A DNA stretch of 64,000 nucleotides from UMGS1908 sp045655005 (GTDB lineage: Bacteria; Bacillota; Clostridia; Christensenellales; UBA1242): contig JAZOOJ010000015.1 of the NCBI GenBank assembly GCA_045655005.1, positions 12,224 to 76,223 on the forward strand, in the 5' to 3' direction. Shown here one piece after another: positions 33,889 to 43,441 of the stretch (position 1 is its first letter; each line of letters begins with the position of its first letter). The notes under the pieces were generated by a model. That model did not search any database. It was not told the origin of the DNA and was given only the letters and a program-made list of their open reading frames with translations. Position numbers and translations under genes: made by a program.

Positions 33889-34596
33889 ATGAAAAAGCAA
33901 GTTGAAGAAAGATTTGGTCAAATATTAGAATCTAATGAAGAGATTAAGAGAATAGAAAAACCACACGCTGTCAGATTTTTTGTTGTACAATTTTGTATCG
34001 CATTTTTTGCAATGCTAATTATTTCAACTTGTGCAATGATTGAATTGGTTGATTATTATGGTTTTGGTGTTGTTTGGGCACCTAGTGCAATATCTGCATT
34101 TTGCATTTTGATTTATATGTTGCTTAGTATTTTTTATTATAAAAACAAATTCTACTGTATTACAAATAAAAGAGTAATTATAAGAAGCGGAGTTGTTGGC
34201 GCTGATTATAAATCAATAGATTTAAGAGATGTTTCGGGTGTTAAGTTAAAGAAAATTTGGTTTGATGTTTTGTTTAAAAAGAGATGTGGAACAATAATTT
34301 TAGGAAGTTTAGAAGATAAAGATATTGAAGTGTCATTTGACGAAATGGGTTCTCTTTACAGACTGAGTGGTATTTGTGAAGCAGAGGAAGTTGAAGAATT
34401 GCTTAAATCTTTAATTAAGGAAGTTATGCCAAAGGATAAGACAAATTCAAGCGAATGGAAAATGATTAAAAAAGAAATTGATAATGATGAAGTTTCAAAA
34501 GAAGATCTTTCAAAAAATAATGATGTAATTGAAAAAAAAGAAGAAACTATTGAAAATGTCGACAGCAAAAAGGCGAAGAAGGCTAAAAACAAATAA
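33889..34596 (+). CDS. PH-domain (bPH2) membrane protein
   Basis: This 235-residue protein has two adjacent hydrophobic segments (residues 25-50 and 58-84) then a bacterial PH-like domain (YYKNKFYCITNKRVIIRSG, residues 84-102, then DLRDVSGVKLK and GTIILGSLED). This arrangement matches the YdbS/YdbT type (DUF304) family. The C-terminus is a long charged Lys/Glu tail that looks disordered. The function of the family is not settled; a role in envelope stress has been proposed. It is separated from hisS by 16 bp and ends before a terminator. Confidence 0.8.
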   Translation: MKKQVEERFGQILESNEEIKRIEKPHAVRFFVVQFCIAFFAMLIISTCAMIELVDYYGFGVVWAPSAISAFCILIYMLLSIFYYKNKFYCITNKRVIIRSGVVGADYKSIDLRDVSGVKLKKIWFDVLFKKRCGTIILGSLEDKDIEVSFDEMGSLYRLSGICEAEEVEELLKSLIKEVMPKDKTNSSEWKMIKKEIDNDEVSKEDLSKNNDVIEKKEETIENVDSKKAKKAKNK

Positions 34597-34599
34597 AAC

Positions 34600-34632
34600 A
34601 AACCCTGTGAGCATATTTCACAGGGTTTTAAT
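34600..34632 (+). terminator. terminator after the PH-domain gene
   Basis: AAACCCTGTGA (34600-34610) pairs with TCACAGGGTTT (from 34618), then T residues. Confidence 0.92.
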
Positions 34633-34714
34633 TCGCAAGAAATAATAATGTAGTAAAAATCAATATACTAATTTGAGTTTTGTATGTTATACTTATTTTA
34701 AAGAGGAGAATGTT

Positions 34715-35599
34715 ATGGAGAAAGCAAAAGTTTATTTTACAAAAGAAATTACCCCAGAGTCGGTTGTAAGGCTTTATAAAATGTTAAATAAAGAATTGAG
34801 CGGGAATGTTGCTGTAAAGGTTCATTCGGGAGAAAAGGGAAACCAAAATTATTTACATCCAGAGTTTATGCGTCCAATGATTGAATTTGTAAACGGAACA
34901 GTCGTAGAGTGTAATACTGCGTATGCAGGAAGAAGAAATACAACTGAAAAGCATATTCAGCTAATGGAAGAACACGGTTGGTCTAAATATTTTAATGTAG
35001 ATATTATGGACGGTAGTGGCGATGATATTGTTCTTCAAATTCCAAACGGCAAAATTATCAAAGAAAATTATGTCGGGAATGGAATTACAAAATACAATTC
35101 AATGCTTGTTCTGTCGCATTTTAAAGGTCATCCAATGGGCGGATATGGTGGAGCTTTAAAACAACTTTCGATAGGAGTTGCTTCGTCTGCGGGTAAAGCA
35201 TGGATTCATTCAGGTGGCAAAGTTAAAGACCAAAATATTTTATGGCAAAATTGCGCGAAGCAAGATGACTTCTTAGAGGCGATGGCCGAATCTGCAGGGT
35301 CGGTTGTTGATTATTTTAAAGATAATATAGCATATGTAAATGTAATGTGCAATATGTCGGTTGATTGTGACTGTTGTGCAAAAGCTGAAGACCCTTGTAT
35401 GAAAGATGTTGGAGTTTTAGCATCATTAGACCCAGTTGCAATAGATCAATCGTGCATAGATTTAGTCTATAGTTCAAGTGATACAGGAAAAGACCATTTA
35501 ATTGAAAGAATTGAATCAAGAAACGGTCTTCATACAATCAAATGTGCAGAAAGGCTTGGAGTTGGCACAACAGATTATGAACTTATAATTGTCGATTAA
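34715..35599 (+). CDS. DUF362 domain-containing protein
   Basis: This 294-residue protein starts at ATG 34715 (AGAGGAGAA upstream), not the longer open frame. It has the DUF362 features: an N-terminal AVKVHSGEKGN loop, SHFKGHPMGGYGGALKQLSIG near residue 140, and the Cys-containing VDCDCCAKAEDPCMKDVG with SLDPVAIDQ near residue 239. Members occur widely in Clostridia as probable Fe-S or metal-binding proteins; no defined reaction. The gene is followed within 12 bp by the Nudix gene, so they share a transcript. Confidence 0.85.
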   Translation: MEKAKVYFTKEITPESVVRLYKMLNKELSGNVAVKVHSGEKGNQNYLHPEFMRPMIEFVNGTVVECNTAYAGRRNTTEKHIQLMEEHGWSKYFNVDIMDGSGDDIVLQIPNGKIIKENYVGNGITKYNSMLVLSHFKGHPMGGYGGALKQLSIGVASSAGKAWIHSGGKVKDQNILWQNCAKQDDFLEAMAESAGSVVDYFKDNIAYVNVMCNMSVDCDCCAKAEDPCMKDVGVLASLDPVAIDQSCIDLVYSSSDTGKDHLIERIESRNGLHTIKCAERLGVGTTDYELIIVD

Positions 35600-35611
35600 C
35601 GGTGGTGACTT

Positions 35612-36022
35612 ATGGAAACGATAAAAGCAGGGTGTATTTTAATTAACAAAGAGAGTAAAAAAGTCGCAATAGTATACAGAGAACGACAAAAAGATTTTTC
35701 TTTCCCAAAAGGACATTTAGAACCGAATGAAACGATAAAAGAATGTGCAATTCGTGAAACGGCAGAAGAAACAAAAAGGGTTGCTAAAATATTAGAAGAT
35801 TACCCACCATTCGAAGAAAGATATACAACACCAAGTGGTGAAAAGTGTATTTGTTATACATATATTGCATTTGATATGGGGCCAAGCGATAATCAAAGCA
35901 CAGATACACACGATACATATTGGATTCCGGTTGATGAAGTTGAGTCAAAATTAACATACGCAAATATAAAGTCGACATGGAGTAAAGTATACGAAAGGCT
36001 TGGTGAAATCATGTCGAAATAA
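35612..36022 (+). CDS. Nudix hydrolase
   Basis: This 136-residue protein carries the Nudix box as GHLEPNETIKECAIRETAEET at residues 32-52, which fits GX5EX7REUXEEX with every catalytic Glu retained. The short upstream PKGH element is the form seen in diadenosine-polyphosphate and RNA-pyrophosphate-type hydrolases. The exact substrate is unknown. It has a GGTGG ribosome site and lies directly after the DUF362 gene. Confidence 0.9.
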   Translation: METIKAGCILINKESKKVAIVYRERQKDFSFPKGHLEPNETIKECAIRETAEETKRVAKILEDYPPFEERYTTPSGEKCICYTYIAFDMGPSDNQSTDTHDTYWIPVDEVESKLTYANIKSTWSKVYERLGEIMSK

Positions 36023-36084
36023 TGGTTGAATTGTCAATAAAAACAAATATATAAAAATGTATTAACGAAAGAAGGATGTGGGAT

Positions 36085-38592
36085 ATGCGTAAACATATAA
36101 TGGAATTAATTAATGAATATTTTAACAAACTGAAAGAGAGAAGGGTTCATTTAAACAAAGTAGATAATGAACCAGAAAACGAAAGCGAACGCAACAATGG
36201 TGAAGACCAACAGTCGGCTAAACGCGTTAAAGAAATTTCAAAAGAGACCGCATTGGAAGGTGTTGAAAAACTTATTGAAACGGTATTTGCTGTAAGAGAT
36301 GGACTTCTAAACTTCAACCAAGAAGGCAATATTGATTTAATCAATATGTCGGCTTATTCGTGGTATATATCAAGAATACAGCTTATGAGAAGTTGGAAGG
36401 AAAATGGACTGATTGATTATGATGACGATGTTCAACAAGTGATTGACGAAGTGATTGCTTTTGCAAAAGAAAACAAGAAGCAAATTGTTGGTGGGATGGT
36501 GAAATCATACGATATTATACAAATAGAAGGAATCATTGCTGTTGCAAACAAAATCATTAATGCTCTTGAAAATTATTCACAGCAGTTGTTTTCGAATGAA
36601 AGAGATTTAATTGCAGGTAGGATTGACTATTTAAGCAGACTTTTAGATGATGCCGACCGATTAAAAGAAATTGGATATGATACTACAGTGTCAGATTTCT
36701 TGAATCCCAATCTTACACCGGACATTGATTTGTATGTGAGATCGATATGGCAAACGTGTCTATCTATTAACATAATTATAAAACAATATATAGATGTAAG
36801 TAGGCATAATGATCCAGAAAAACAACGTTATACTGATGATTTAAAGCGTCAATTTGGATTTAGTGATAATTGTAACGAAAAGGATTTGCTAAGTCTTTCA
36901 AGAGAAATTAGTGGCAATGTTTTTAATGGTGCATCATTAAAACCTATTAAGGTGTTTGAATTTAAAGAAAATACAGATATGTTCGAGAAAATATTAAAAA
37001 TCTTTAATGGCATTTCAAGGGGACATGGTAAAATAAAGGATTATAATAGTGTTGATATTACGCAAGAAATCAAGACTATTGCAAACGATAAGATGTTTAG
37101 CGATGCTTTAATATCGAAGACGTGTTTAACTGATGAAGAGAGCGAATATATCTTTAAGTTGATAACGTCAGCAATTCAATCGGTTATTAATAAATCTTAT
37201 TTGTCAATGGGAATGACTATTGATTACGAAAATGGAAATTCTCCAACAGGCACTGAAGCAGGGTGTGCTGACTATCATGCGATTGGCTGGCATTCCGTTT
37301 CAGTTTATGAAGAGAATTTTAAAAATTATATACCAGAAAACGAATTAAACGCACAATCACAATTAAATATTTTATTTGTAACATTAGCACACGAAACAAA
37401 ACATATATTTGATTATTTTTGGACCACTATGTTGCAAAAAGAAAGCCAGGAAGGGATATGGGATGAAATTTGCGAAATGTTAAAAAGCAACGAACAAAAC
37501 GATCCAAATTCTTACGTAGGTAGAATTGAGAAGATATTTAATGGTATATCTCTTGATGAAACTCCATTATTGTTGCTTGGATTATTGTCTGGCACTGCTA
37601 GGGATGTAAGTGAAGAGTTTAAGGGGAGATTAGAAAGTTTAGTTTCTTCTTTTAAAGACTTGGATTACACAAATAGCAAGGCAGAAAAAGACGCAAGAAT
37701 GTATGGTGCGAAGATGTCGCAATTTGTATTTGCGTTGTTGGCAAAAGAGTATAGCGATAAGGGAATGAATGAGCATGTACAGATGTTATCTGGAATGGCT
37801 CAAAAAGCAGATAAAATTTCGCAATATCATCCAAAATTGGATTATTTAGAGGCTGATGAAAAAATCTCTAACATAGTGTCAGGCATAGAAAAAGATTTAA
37901 CAGAAGTTGCTGACCCTGATTTTGTTGAAATTTTGTGTCGCCTATGTGAATCAATGCTGTTTAGAGAGAGGGATATGCAAAAGGTTGTAGGTATAAATAT
38001 GGCTGCGAATAATTTGCTGGAGTTTTATATAAATGGATTGCCTTATGAAAAGAAGCGAGAAGTTTGTTATAATGCAATTGACGCAGGAAAGTGGAGAACA
38101 TTGCATGCAGTAAAAACAGCTACTTTAAAAAATTATACAGATGGGGAGTATGCGATTCCAATCATTAAAAGTCAAAGTTATGGTTTTTATGATAAAGTGG
38201 TGATGGATCCGGATTTTGATGAACTTAGTGCCGAATATGTTGGTAATATTAAAAAACTTGCACAGCCTGATGCAAGTTGTATTAAAAAGTTCGTTCAAGA
38301 TGGAAATTTTAGGGCAATAGGTGTTTCAGTCTCTGATATTTTTAGATTTTATGATTTGATAGGGGCGTTAGATGGAGAAGGTTCAGGAGATGAGAAATTC
38401 TCTAAGTGGATAGAATCTTTGCCAGAAGAAACGAAATATTCTAAGCCTGTTATAAACATGTTAAGAAATATGTTGATTAATTATGATGGCGGAGAAGCGG
38501 ATGCTGGAGTTATAAAAGCCACGTTAGACAAACTGATAAAAGAAATACAATCAAAAAACGGTTTAATTGTGCTTGGTGAGTTTGAGAAATAA
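36085..38592 (+). CDS. large uncharacterised protein with HExxH zinc-metallopeptidase motif
   Basis: This 835-residue soluble protein starts at the ATG at 36085 (AAGG 9 nt upstream); an ATG three codons earlier is less well placed. The centre contains VTLAHETKHIFDYFW, with HETKH at about residues 436-440, the HExxH zinc motif of gluzincin-type metallopeptidases. A further AEKDARMYGAKM near residue 535 could supply the third ligand Glu. The remaining 400 residues on each side are helical, and no signal peptide is visible, so it would act inside the cell. No known family fits the whole. It forms the end of its operon and has a terminator. Confidence 0.6.
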   Translation: MRKHIMELINEYFNKLKERRVHLNKVDNEPENESERNNGEDQQSAKRVKEISKETALEGVEKLIETVFAVRDGLLNFNQEGNIDLINMSAYSWYISRIQLMRSWKENGLIDYDDDVQQVIDEVIAFAKENKKQIVGGMVKSYDIIQIEGIIAVANKIINALENYSQQLFSNERDLIAGRIDYLSRLLDDADRLKEIGYDTTVSDFLNPNLTPDIDLYVRSIWQTCLSINIIIKQYIDVSRHNDPEKQRYTDDLKRQFGFSDNCNEKDLLSLSREISGNVFNGASLKPIKVFEFKENTDMFEKILKIFNGISRGHGKIKDYNSVDITQEIKTIANDKMFSDALISKTCLTDEESEYIFKLITSAIQSVINKSYLSMGMTIDYENGNSPTGTEAGCADYHAIGWHSVSVYEENFKNYIPENELNAQSQLNILFVTLAHETKHIFDYFWTTMLQKESQEGIWDEICEMLKSNEQNDPNSYVGRIEKIFNGISLDETPLLLLGLLSGTARDVSEEFKGRLESLVSSFKDLDYTNSKAEKDARMYGAKMSQFVFALLAKEYSDKGMNEHVQMLSGMAQKADKISQYHPKLDYLEADEKISNIVSGIEKDLTEVADPDFVEILCRLCESMLFRERDMQKVVGINMAANNLLEFYINGLPYEKKREVCYNAIDAGKWRTLHAVKTATLKNYTDGEYAIPIIKSQSYGFYDKVVMDPDFDELSAEYVGNIKKLAQPDASCIKKFVQDGNFRAIGVSVSDIFRFYDLIGALDGEGSGDEKFSKWIESLPEETKYSKPVINMLRNMLINYDGGEADAGVIKATLDKLIKEIQSKNGLIVLGEFEK

Positions 38593-38593
38593 A

Positions 38594-38629
38594 AAAAAGA
38601 TGTTTTGAGAAATCAAAACATCTTTTTTG
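38594..38629. terminator. bidirectional terminator
   Basis: AAAGATGTTTTGA pairs with TCAAAACATCTTT around a 4-nt GAAA loop; A- and T-runs on both sides serve the convergent genes. Confidence 0.92.
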
Positions 38630-38634
38630 CATTA

Positions 38635-39810
38635 TTAATCTGCATAGTTCTTGAAGTAATTTTTAATTAATACTATTGGTGTTCCTTTATCTCCGCTTCC
38701 ACTGGTTAGGTCAGCAAGGCTTCCAAGAAGGTCTGTTAGTCTTCTTGGGGTTGTGCCAAGAGAAACATTTTTATTTTTTGTTTCATTTGATTTTTCACGA
38801 ATTATTTTTTTAATTGCCTCGTCGGCTTCGGCACCACGTAGGTTTTTTAATTGATTGTCTGCTACATATTTAAACTTGATTTCGCTTGGAAGTCCTAAAA
38901 GTCCGTCGGTATGCGCAGGTGATACAACTGGGTCGGCGAGTTCCCAAATCTTCCCAACAGGGTCTTTGAATGCTCCGTCGCCGTATACCATGCATTCAAT
39001 ATTTTTGCCGGTACGTTTTTTAAATTCTGTATTTAAGTCTTCAACAAATTTTTGTGTGTCTTTTGGGAAAAGTTTAACGGTGTCATCGGTTGAAATGTTA
39101 CTTCCAAGAAGTCCAAACTCTGGATTAAAACCACTTCCGTTTATGCTTTTGTTTAAAATTTCTGAAAGCGATACAACTTTTTCTGCACCAGCATTTAATA
39201 AAAGACGTTTTGTCATTTCACGAGTATGAATATCTGCATTTATTACAAATTTTGTGTATTGAAGCACTGCGCATGGGTCGTTAGAGAAAATAATTTCGCA
39301 ATTTGCACCGCCAAATTGTTTGTAAAGATCGACATAATTAACTCCGGTGAATTCGTGAGATGTATTGCCGAATTTATCATAAAATTCTTTTTCTGTTAAT
39401 GTTGCGTATGGGTTAACACCACTTGTTATAAATTCTTCTTGTTTGATTAGGTGGTTACCAACTTCATCGCAAGGTAATGAAAGTTGAATGATTAGTTTTT
39501 TAACACCTTTAGAGATTCCTTTTAAAAGCAAAGAAAAACGATTTCGGCTTAAAATTGGAAGGATTAAACCAACTGTTTCATCTCCAAACTTTGAATGGAC
39601 ATCTGTTGCAATATCTTCCAAAGTTGCAAAGTTGCCTTGTGCTTTTGCAACGATTGCTTCGGTTACAGCAATAATATCACGGTCTTCAAGAGGAAGTTTG
39701 TGTTCATCGCAGGCGTTTATAACACTATCACAAACGATGTTTACAAGGTCATCTCCTTTTCTGATTATTGGAGCTTTTACTCCGATTGACATTGTGCCAA
39801 ATAGACTCAT
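38635..39810 (-). CDS. CofE-like (F420-0:gamma-glutamyl ligase family) protein
   Basis: This 391-residue protein begins with a domain resembling coenzyme F420-0:L-glutamate ligase (CofE): IIAVTEAIVAKAQGNFATLED near residue 45 is the family's start, and ECMVYGDGAFKDPVGKIWELADPVVSP near residue 260 the late signature. In F420-producing organisms CofE adds glutamate to the cofactor; many Firmicutes have this longer, otherwise uncharacterised relative without known F420 synthesis. No other F420 biosynthesis gene is visible. The reaction here is probably a related amide ligation. Confidence 0.75.
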   Translation of the reverse strand: MSLFGTMSIGVKAPIIRKGDDLVNIVCDSVINACDEHKLPLEDRDIIAVTEAIVAKAQGNFATLEDIATDVHSKFGDETVGLILPILSRNRFSLLLKGISKGVKKLIIQLSLPCDEVGNHLIKQEEFITSGVNPYATLTEKEFYDKFGNTSHEFTGVNYVDLYKQFGGANCEIIFSNDPCAVLQYTKFVINADIHTREMTKRLLLNAGAEKVVSLSEILNKSINGSGFNPEFGLLGSNISTDDTVKLFPKDTQKFVEDLNTEFKKRTGKNIECMVYGDGAFKDPVGKIWELADPVVSPAHTDGLLGLPSEIKFKYVADNQLKNLRGAEADEAIKKIIREKSNETKNKNVSLGTTPRRLTDLLGSLADLTSGSGDKGTPIVLIKNYFKNYAD

Positions 39811-39891
39811 AAAATGTGCCTCCTAAATAGAATTTCTATTTGAATTATATCACATAATATGAACAACCACAAAATGAATTAACTAATCGAA

Positions 39892-40545
39892 TTAATCATT
39901 TATTAAACTTAATTTTTTGTATCTTTTATTATGAATATAAAAAACAATCCAAGATATTAAAATTGCAACACCTACAACACCCATAAGCCAAAGAGTAGAT
40001 AGAAACCACGGCAATTTATAAAGATAAAAGAATGGATATGGCCCCTCTATTGTTTTTGTAAGATTTAATATTATGCAGGTAATTCCATAAATCAATGTTG
40101 GAATAATTGCAACCCATATTGATTTTTTTGTGAGCTTGTATTGGTTTTCGAAGAAAAGAAAGGAAATAATCGATAATATTGGACAAAGTGTGTGTTGAAA
40201 AAGTCCAGATCCCAAAAACATCCAGCCTATAAATCTGCTTGGGTAAAGTGGACTTAAAACAAATAAAATCATTAGAAATGTTAATGACAGACAAGCGGTT
40301 GATATATATCTTAAACTATGTATCCATTTTGGAGTAGGTTGCTTGAAGGAAATGCAATAGCCAAAGCATATGCAATAAATAATGCTAACAATAAGTGCAA
40401 AATAGTTGCTGTTTTCGGTGTAAAACTGGAAAACTCCAAGTCCATATTGAAACACGCTTAATACAAGCCCTGCCGATTCAAATACGACAATAATAAAGTT
40501 TAGTATAAACGCTGTAAAAAAATGTTTTTCGTTTATGTTTTTCAT
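39892..40545 (-). CDS. polytopic membrane protein (Pr6Pr-like)
   Basis: This 217-residue protein has about six hydrophobic helices spaced evenly. The YTENSNYFALI element near residue 41, H98- and HTLCPIL-type residues and the WFLSTLWLMGVVGV segment suggest a Pr6Pr-type (plant-AIG1-like) family member of unknown function. It starts at the ATG at 40545. The identification is by pattern and moderate. No promoter strong enough to name was seen. Confidence 0.6.
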   Translation of the reverse strand: MKNINEKHFFTAFILNFIIVVFESAGLVLSVFQYGLGVFQFYTENSNYFALIVSIIYCICFGYCISFKQPTPKWIHSLRYISTACLSLTFLMILFVLSPLYPSRFIGWMFLGSGLFQHTLCPILSIISFLFFENQYKLTKKSIWVAIIPTLIYGITCIILNLTKTIEGPYPFFYLYKLPWFLSTLWLMGVVGVAILISWIVFYIHNKRYKKLSLIND

Positions 40546-40706
40546 TTTCGTTGCCTACAAGTTTTTATTTTTAGTATACGCAAATATAAGATGACTTATC
40601 AAAAATTTTTGTTATCGCAACGCAAAGTGGCCAAATGTAAATTTTAAAATTTGATTTTTACAAGGGGATTTGTTATAATCTTAGTAGTTAAAAAGGAGAG
40701 TAAAAT

Positions 40707-41282
40707 ATGACATTTGGAGAAAAGTTGGCAAGTATTCGAAAACAAGCGAATATGACTCAAAATGATTTGGCTGAAAGGTTGGAAGTTTCTAGACAGGCTA
40801 TAACGAAGTGGGAGAGTGGTAAAGGTTTTCCTGATATAGACAATTTACAAAAATTGTCATCTTTGCTTAATGTAACCATAGATGAATTAATTAACTATAA
40901 AGTAGAAACAATCAAGTACGAAGCAAACACAATGACAGAAACGATTGGCAGAGAAAATTCAAAGTTTAAAAATGTAGATAAATTTGTTTTAGAGCGATTT
41001 GTTGATTGTGAAAGTATTGAAAGACTAACTCGTGAAGTTAAATTGACTTTTTGGCAGGAAGTTTTTGATTTCTTTATTGGGGCAGGAACGCTTGAAGTTG
41101 CAGATATGCTAAAAACTGGCTTAGTGTATTCATACGTAGTTTCAAAAAATAATAATGATTATCTTGTACTTATTTCAAAAAACAAACTGTTTTATAAAAA
41201 ACTTGACAAGGCTTTTAAAGAGAAGTCAAGTGTAATTGATGGTTATAAATATACTAAAATTAAAAATGGCAAAATTAAATAA
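40707..41282 (+). CDS. XRE-family transcriptional regulator with C-terminal domain
   Basis: This 191-residue protein has an N-terminal HTH_3 domain (residues 1-60): FGEKLASIRKQANMTQNDLA then RLEVSRQAITKWESGKGFPD, the classic recognition helix. Residues 61-191 form a second domain with no known signature and look alpha/beta. Clostridial regulators of this form often have a sensor or transmembrane partner; none is next to it. The ribosome site is AAAGGAGAG. A terminator follows. Confidence 0.9.
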   Translation: MTFGEKLASIRKQANMTQNDLAERLEVSRQAITKWESGKGFPDIDNLQKLSSLLNVTIDELINYKVETIKYEANTMTETIGRENSKFKNVDKFVLERFVDCESIERLTREVKLTFWQEVFDFFIGAGTLEVADMLKTGLVYSYVVSKNNNDYLVLISKNKLFYKKLDKAFKEKSSVIDGYKYTKIKNGKIK

Positions 41283-41288
41283 AATTAA

Positions 41289-41316
41289 CCCCCTAACGAT
41301 AATATCGTAAGGGGGC
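41289..41316 (+). terminator. hairpin after the XRE gene
   Basis: CCCCCTAACGAT pairs with ATCGTAAGGGGG in a strong, GC-rich stem between convergent genes. T-richness afterwards is weak, so it may block exonucleases or read-through instead of ending transcription sharply. Confidence 0.7.
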
Positions 41317-41320
41317 TTGC

Positions 41321-42148
41321 TTATATATCATAGCCTTGGTCGATAAATGATTGGTTGACTCTTTCCATATTTCTGTATCTGCCCTGTTTTAATTCTATCT
41401 CATAGGCTTCAAATTCAGGGTTTATGCCAATATTGGATTGAAGTTCTTTTTCTATGTCATATGGAACGCTTTTAAATTGAATATCAAACTTTGCAGGTGT
41501 TTTTGAATTATATTCGCCTTCAAGAACAATGTAGTGTGCTTGTGTGATTTCAGTTGGCTCGGAGTTGTAGCCATTAAATAAGGTTGTGCAAATCGAATTT
41601 CCAACACTTCCAGCACAAACCAATGTTCGGTTGAATAATTTTTGCATAAATGGGTAGTGTAGGTGTCCGTAAATAACTATGTCGGCGGTGTTTTTTGTTG
41701 GGGTTAGGTCAGAACCTTCAAACATCTTAAACTTTTCGTGAAAACTTTTGTCGTATTCATTTACAAACTTAAAACATGATGTTGGGTGTGCGTGGAAAAG
41801 CCTAACTAAGTGCCCGCTCAGATAAAATTCTTCTGCAAATGGCAAAGATTTTAGATATTCAATATCTTTTTCAGATAAAAGGCTTTGATTGAACTTAATA
41901 CGACCACATTCGGTTTGGTCGTGCTCCCAATTTTTAGGGTCTTCACAAAATCTTGTGTCGGTGTTTCCGCAAAGAACGACATCGCAATTTGCACGAACAA
42001 GGTCGATGCAGGTTGACGAGTTTACTCCTTTCCCAATAGTGTCGCCAAGGCAAATAAGTTTGTCTACTTGGCAGGTGTTTATGTCTTTTAGAACGCTTTT
42101 TAAAGCTTCAAGATTTCCGTGAATATCTGAAATTATTGCTATTTTCAT
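41321..42148 (-). CDS. calcineurin-like metallophosphoesterase
   Basis: This 275-residue protein has the metallophosphoesterase motifs DIHGNLEALKSVL near residue 8, CLGDTIGKG near 33, CGNTD near 60 and, at the end of the core, VIYGHLHYPF near residue 165. This matches the YfcE-like group acting on phosphodiesters or phosphomonoesters with two metal ions. A following strand-rich tail of about 80 residues is not part of the minimal domain. The substrate is not predictable. The gene diverges from deoB. Confidence 0.88.
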   Translation of the reverse strand: MKIAIISDIHGNLEALKSVLKDINTCQVDKLICLGDTIGKGVNSSTCIDLVRANCDVVLCGNTDTRFCEDPKNWEHDQTECGRIKFNQSLLSEKDIEYLKSLPFAEEFYLSGHLVRLFHAHPTSCFKFVNEYDKSFHEKFKMFEGSDLTPTKNTADIVIYGHLHYPFMQKLFNRTLVCAGSVGNSICTTLFNGYNSEPTEITQAHYIVLEGEYNSKTPAKFDIQFKSVPYDIEKELQSNIGINPEFEAYEIELKQGRYRNMERVNQSFIDQGYDI

Positions 42149-42277
42149 AAGTACTCCTTTGTATGAGATTATTATACTTTGAATGAAGTGAGTTTTTCAA
42201 GAGATTTTTAGTTTTTTGTTAAAATAGTTTTAAATTTAATTTTAGATTTGATATACTATTTAATAGGAGCGGTTAAT

Positions 42278-43429
42278 ATGAAAGTTGTTTTAATTGTGTT
42301 AGATGGTTTTGGAATAGGAGCTTTGCCTGATGCTAAAAAGTATGGAGACGATGGTAGCAATACCTATTTAAATATAAAGAAAAAATATGATTTTAGTTTG
42401 CCAAATATGGAAAAGTTGGGACTAAATAATATTGATGGCATAAGTCTTTCAAATGGAAGCGTCGTTGGTTCTTTTGGAAGAATGGAAGAAAAAACTAATG
42501 CAAAAGATACAACGGCAGGACATTATGAAATTTGCGGATTGGTTTTAAAGAAGCCTTATCCTACTTTCCCAAATGGATTTCCAAAACAATTGCTTAAATT
42601 GATTAAAGAAAGTACAAGTTTTGAATTTTTGGGTAATGAAGTCGCTTCTGGTACTGAAATTATTAAAAGATTGGGGGCGGAACATTTAGAAACAAAAAAA
42701 CCAATCATTTACACATCCGCGGACTCGGTCCTTCAAATTGCTTGCCACACAGATGTTTTGCCTCTTGAAAAGTTATATGATTTATGCGAACAAATAAGAG
42801 AGATTTGTTTAGGTGAATACAACATAGGAAGAATTATTGCAAGACCTTTTGCAACAAATGAAAATGGCGAGTTTTATAGGGTTGAAGCACGTAAAGATTT
42901 TGCTTTGTCGCCACCGGGTGATACGCTACTTGACAAACTAAAAAGAAGTGGTAATGATGTTGTTTGTATTGGCAAGATTGAAGATATTTTTTGCGGCAAA
43001 GGAATCACGGAAAGTTATCATACGAAAAACAATGCGGATGGAATAGAAGAAATAATTAAGCATAGTGCAAGGACGGATATAGACGGAATTATTTTTGCAA
43101 ATCTTAATGACACGGATATGTTATTTGGACATAGAAATGATTTTGTTGGTTATGCTAATGCATTGAAGACCTTTGATGATGCTTTGCCTAAGATAATATG
43201 CGGTTTAGGTAAAGAAGATGTATTGATTATTACAGGTGACCACGGCTGTGACCCAACGACGAAAAGCACAGACCATTCTCGTGAATATGTTCCAATTCTA
43301 ATTTATGGGGATAACTTAAAGGCAAATGTGAATTTGGGGACGCTAAAAGGCTTTGATAATATAAGCAAAATGGCTTTAAATCTTTTTGACATAGAAAAAA
43401 GTGAAAGTATATTAGATTTATTAAAATAA
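42278..43429 (+). CDS. deoB: phosphopentomutase
   Basis: This 383-residue protein starts at ATG 42278 (ATAGGAGCGG upstream). It has the alkaline-phosphatase-type fold with MKVVLIVLDGFGIGALPDA, NAKDTTAGHYEICG (the Thr acceptor region), FANLNDTDMLFGHRND and TGDHGCDPTTKSTDHSREY for metal binding. DeoB interconverts ribose- or deoxyribose-1- and -5-phosphate in nucleoside catabolism. Its partner deoD follows at 12 bp, so the two form an operon for purine nucleoside use. Confidence 0.96.
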   Translation: MKVVLIVLDGFGIGALPDAKKYGDDGSNTYLNIKKKYDFSLPNMEKLGLNNIDGISLSNGSVVGSFGRMEEKTNAKDTTAGHYEICGLVLKKPYPTFPNGFPKQLLKLIKESTSFEFLGNEVASGTEIIKRLGAEHLETKKPIIYTSADSVLQIACHTDVLPLEKLYDLCEQIREICLGEYNIGRIIARPFATNENGEFYRVEARKDFALSPPGDTLLDKLKRSGNDVVCIGKIEDIFCGKGITESYHTKNNADGIEEIIKHSARTDIDGIIFANLNDTDMLFGHRNDFVGYANALKTFDDALPKIICGLGKEDVLIITGDHGCDPTTKSTDHSREYVPILIYGDNLKANVNLGTLKGFDNISKMALNLFDIEKSESILDLLK

Positions 43430-43441
43430 AGGAGAAAGTTT

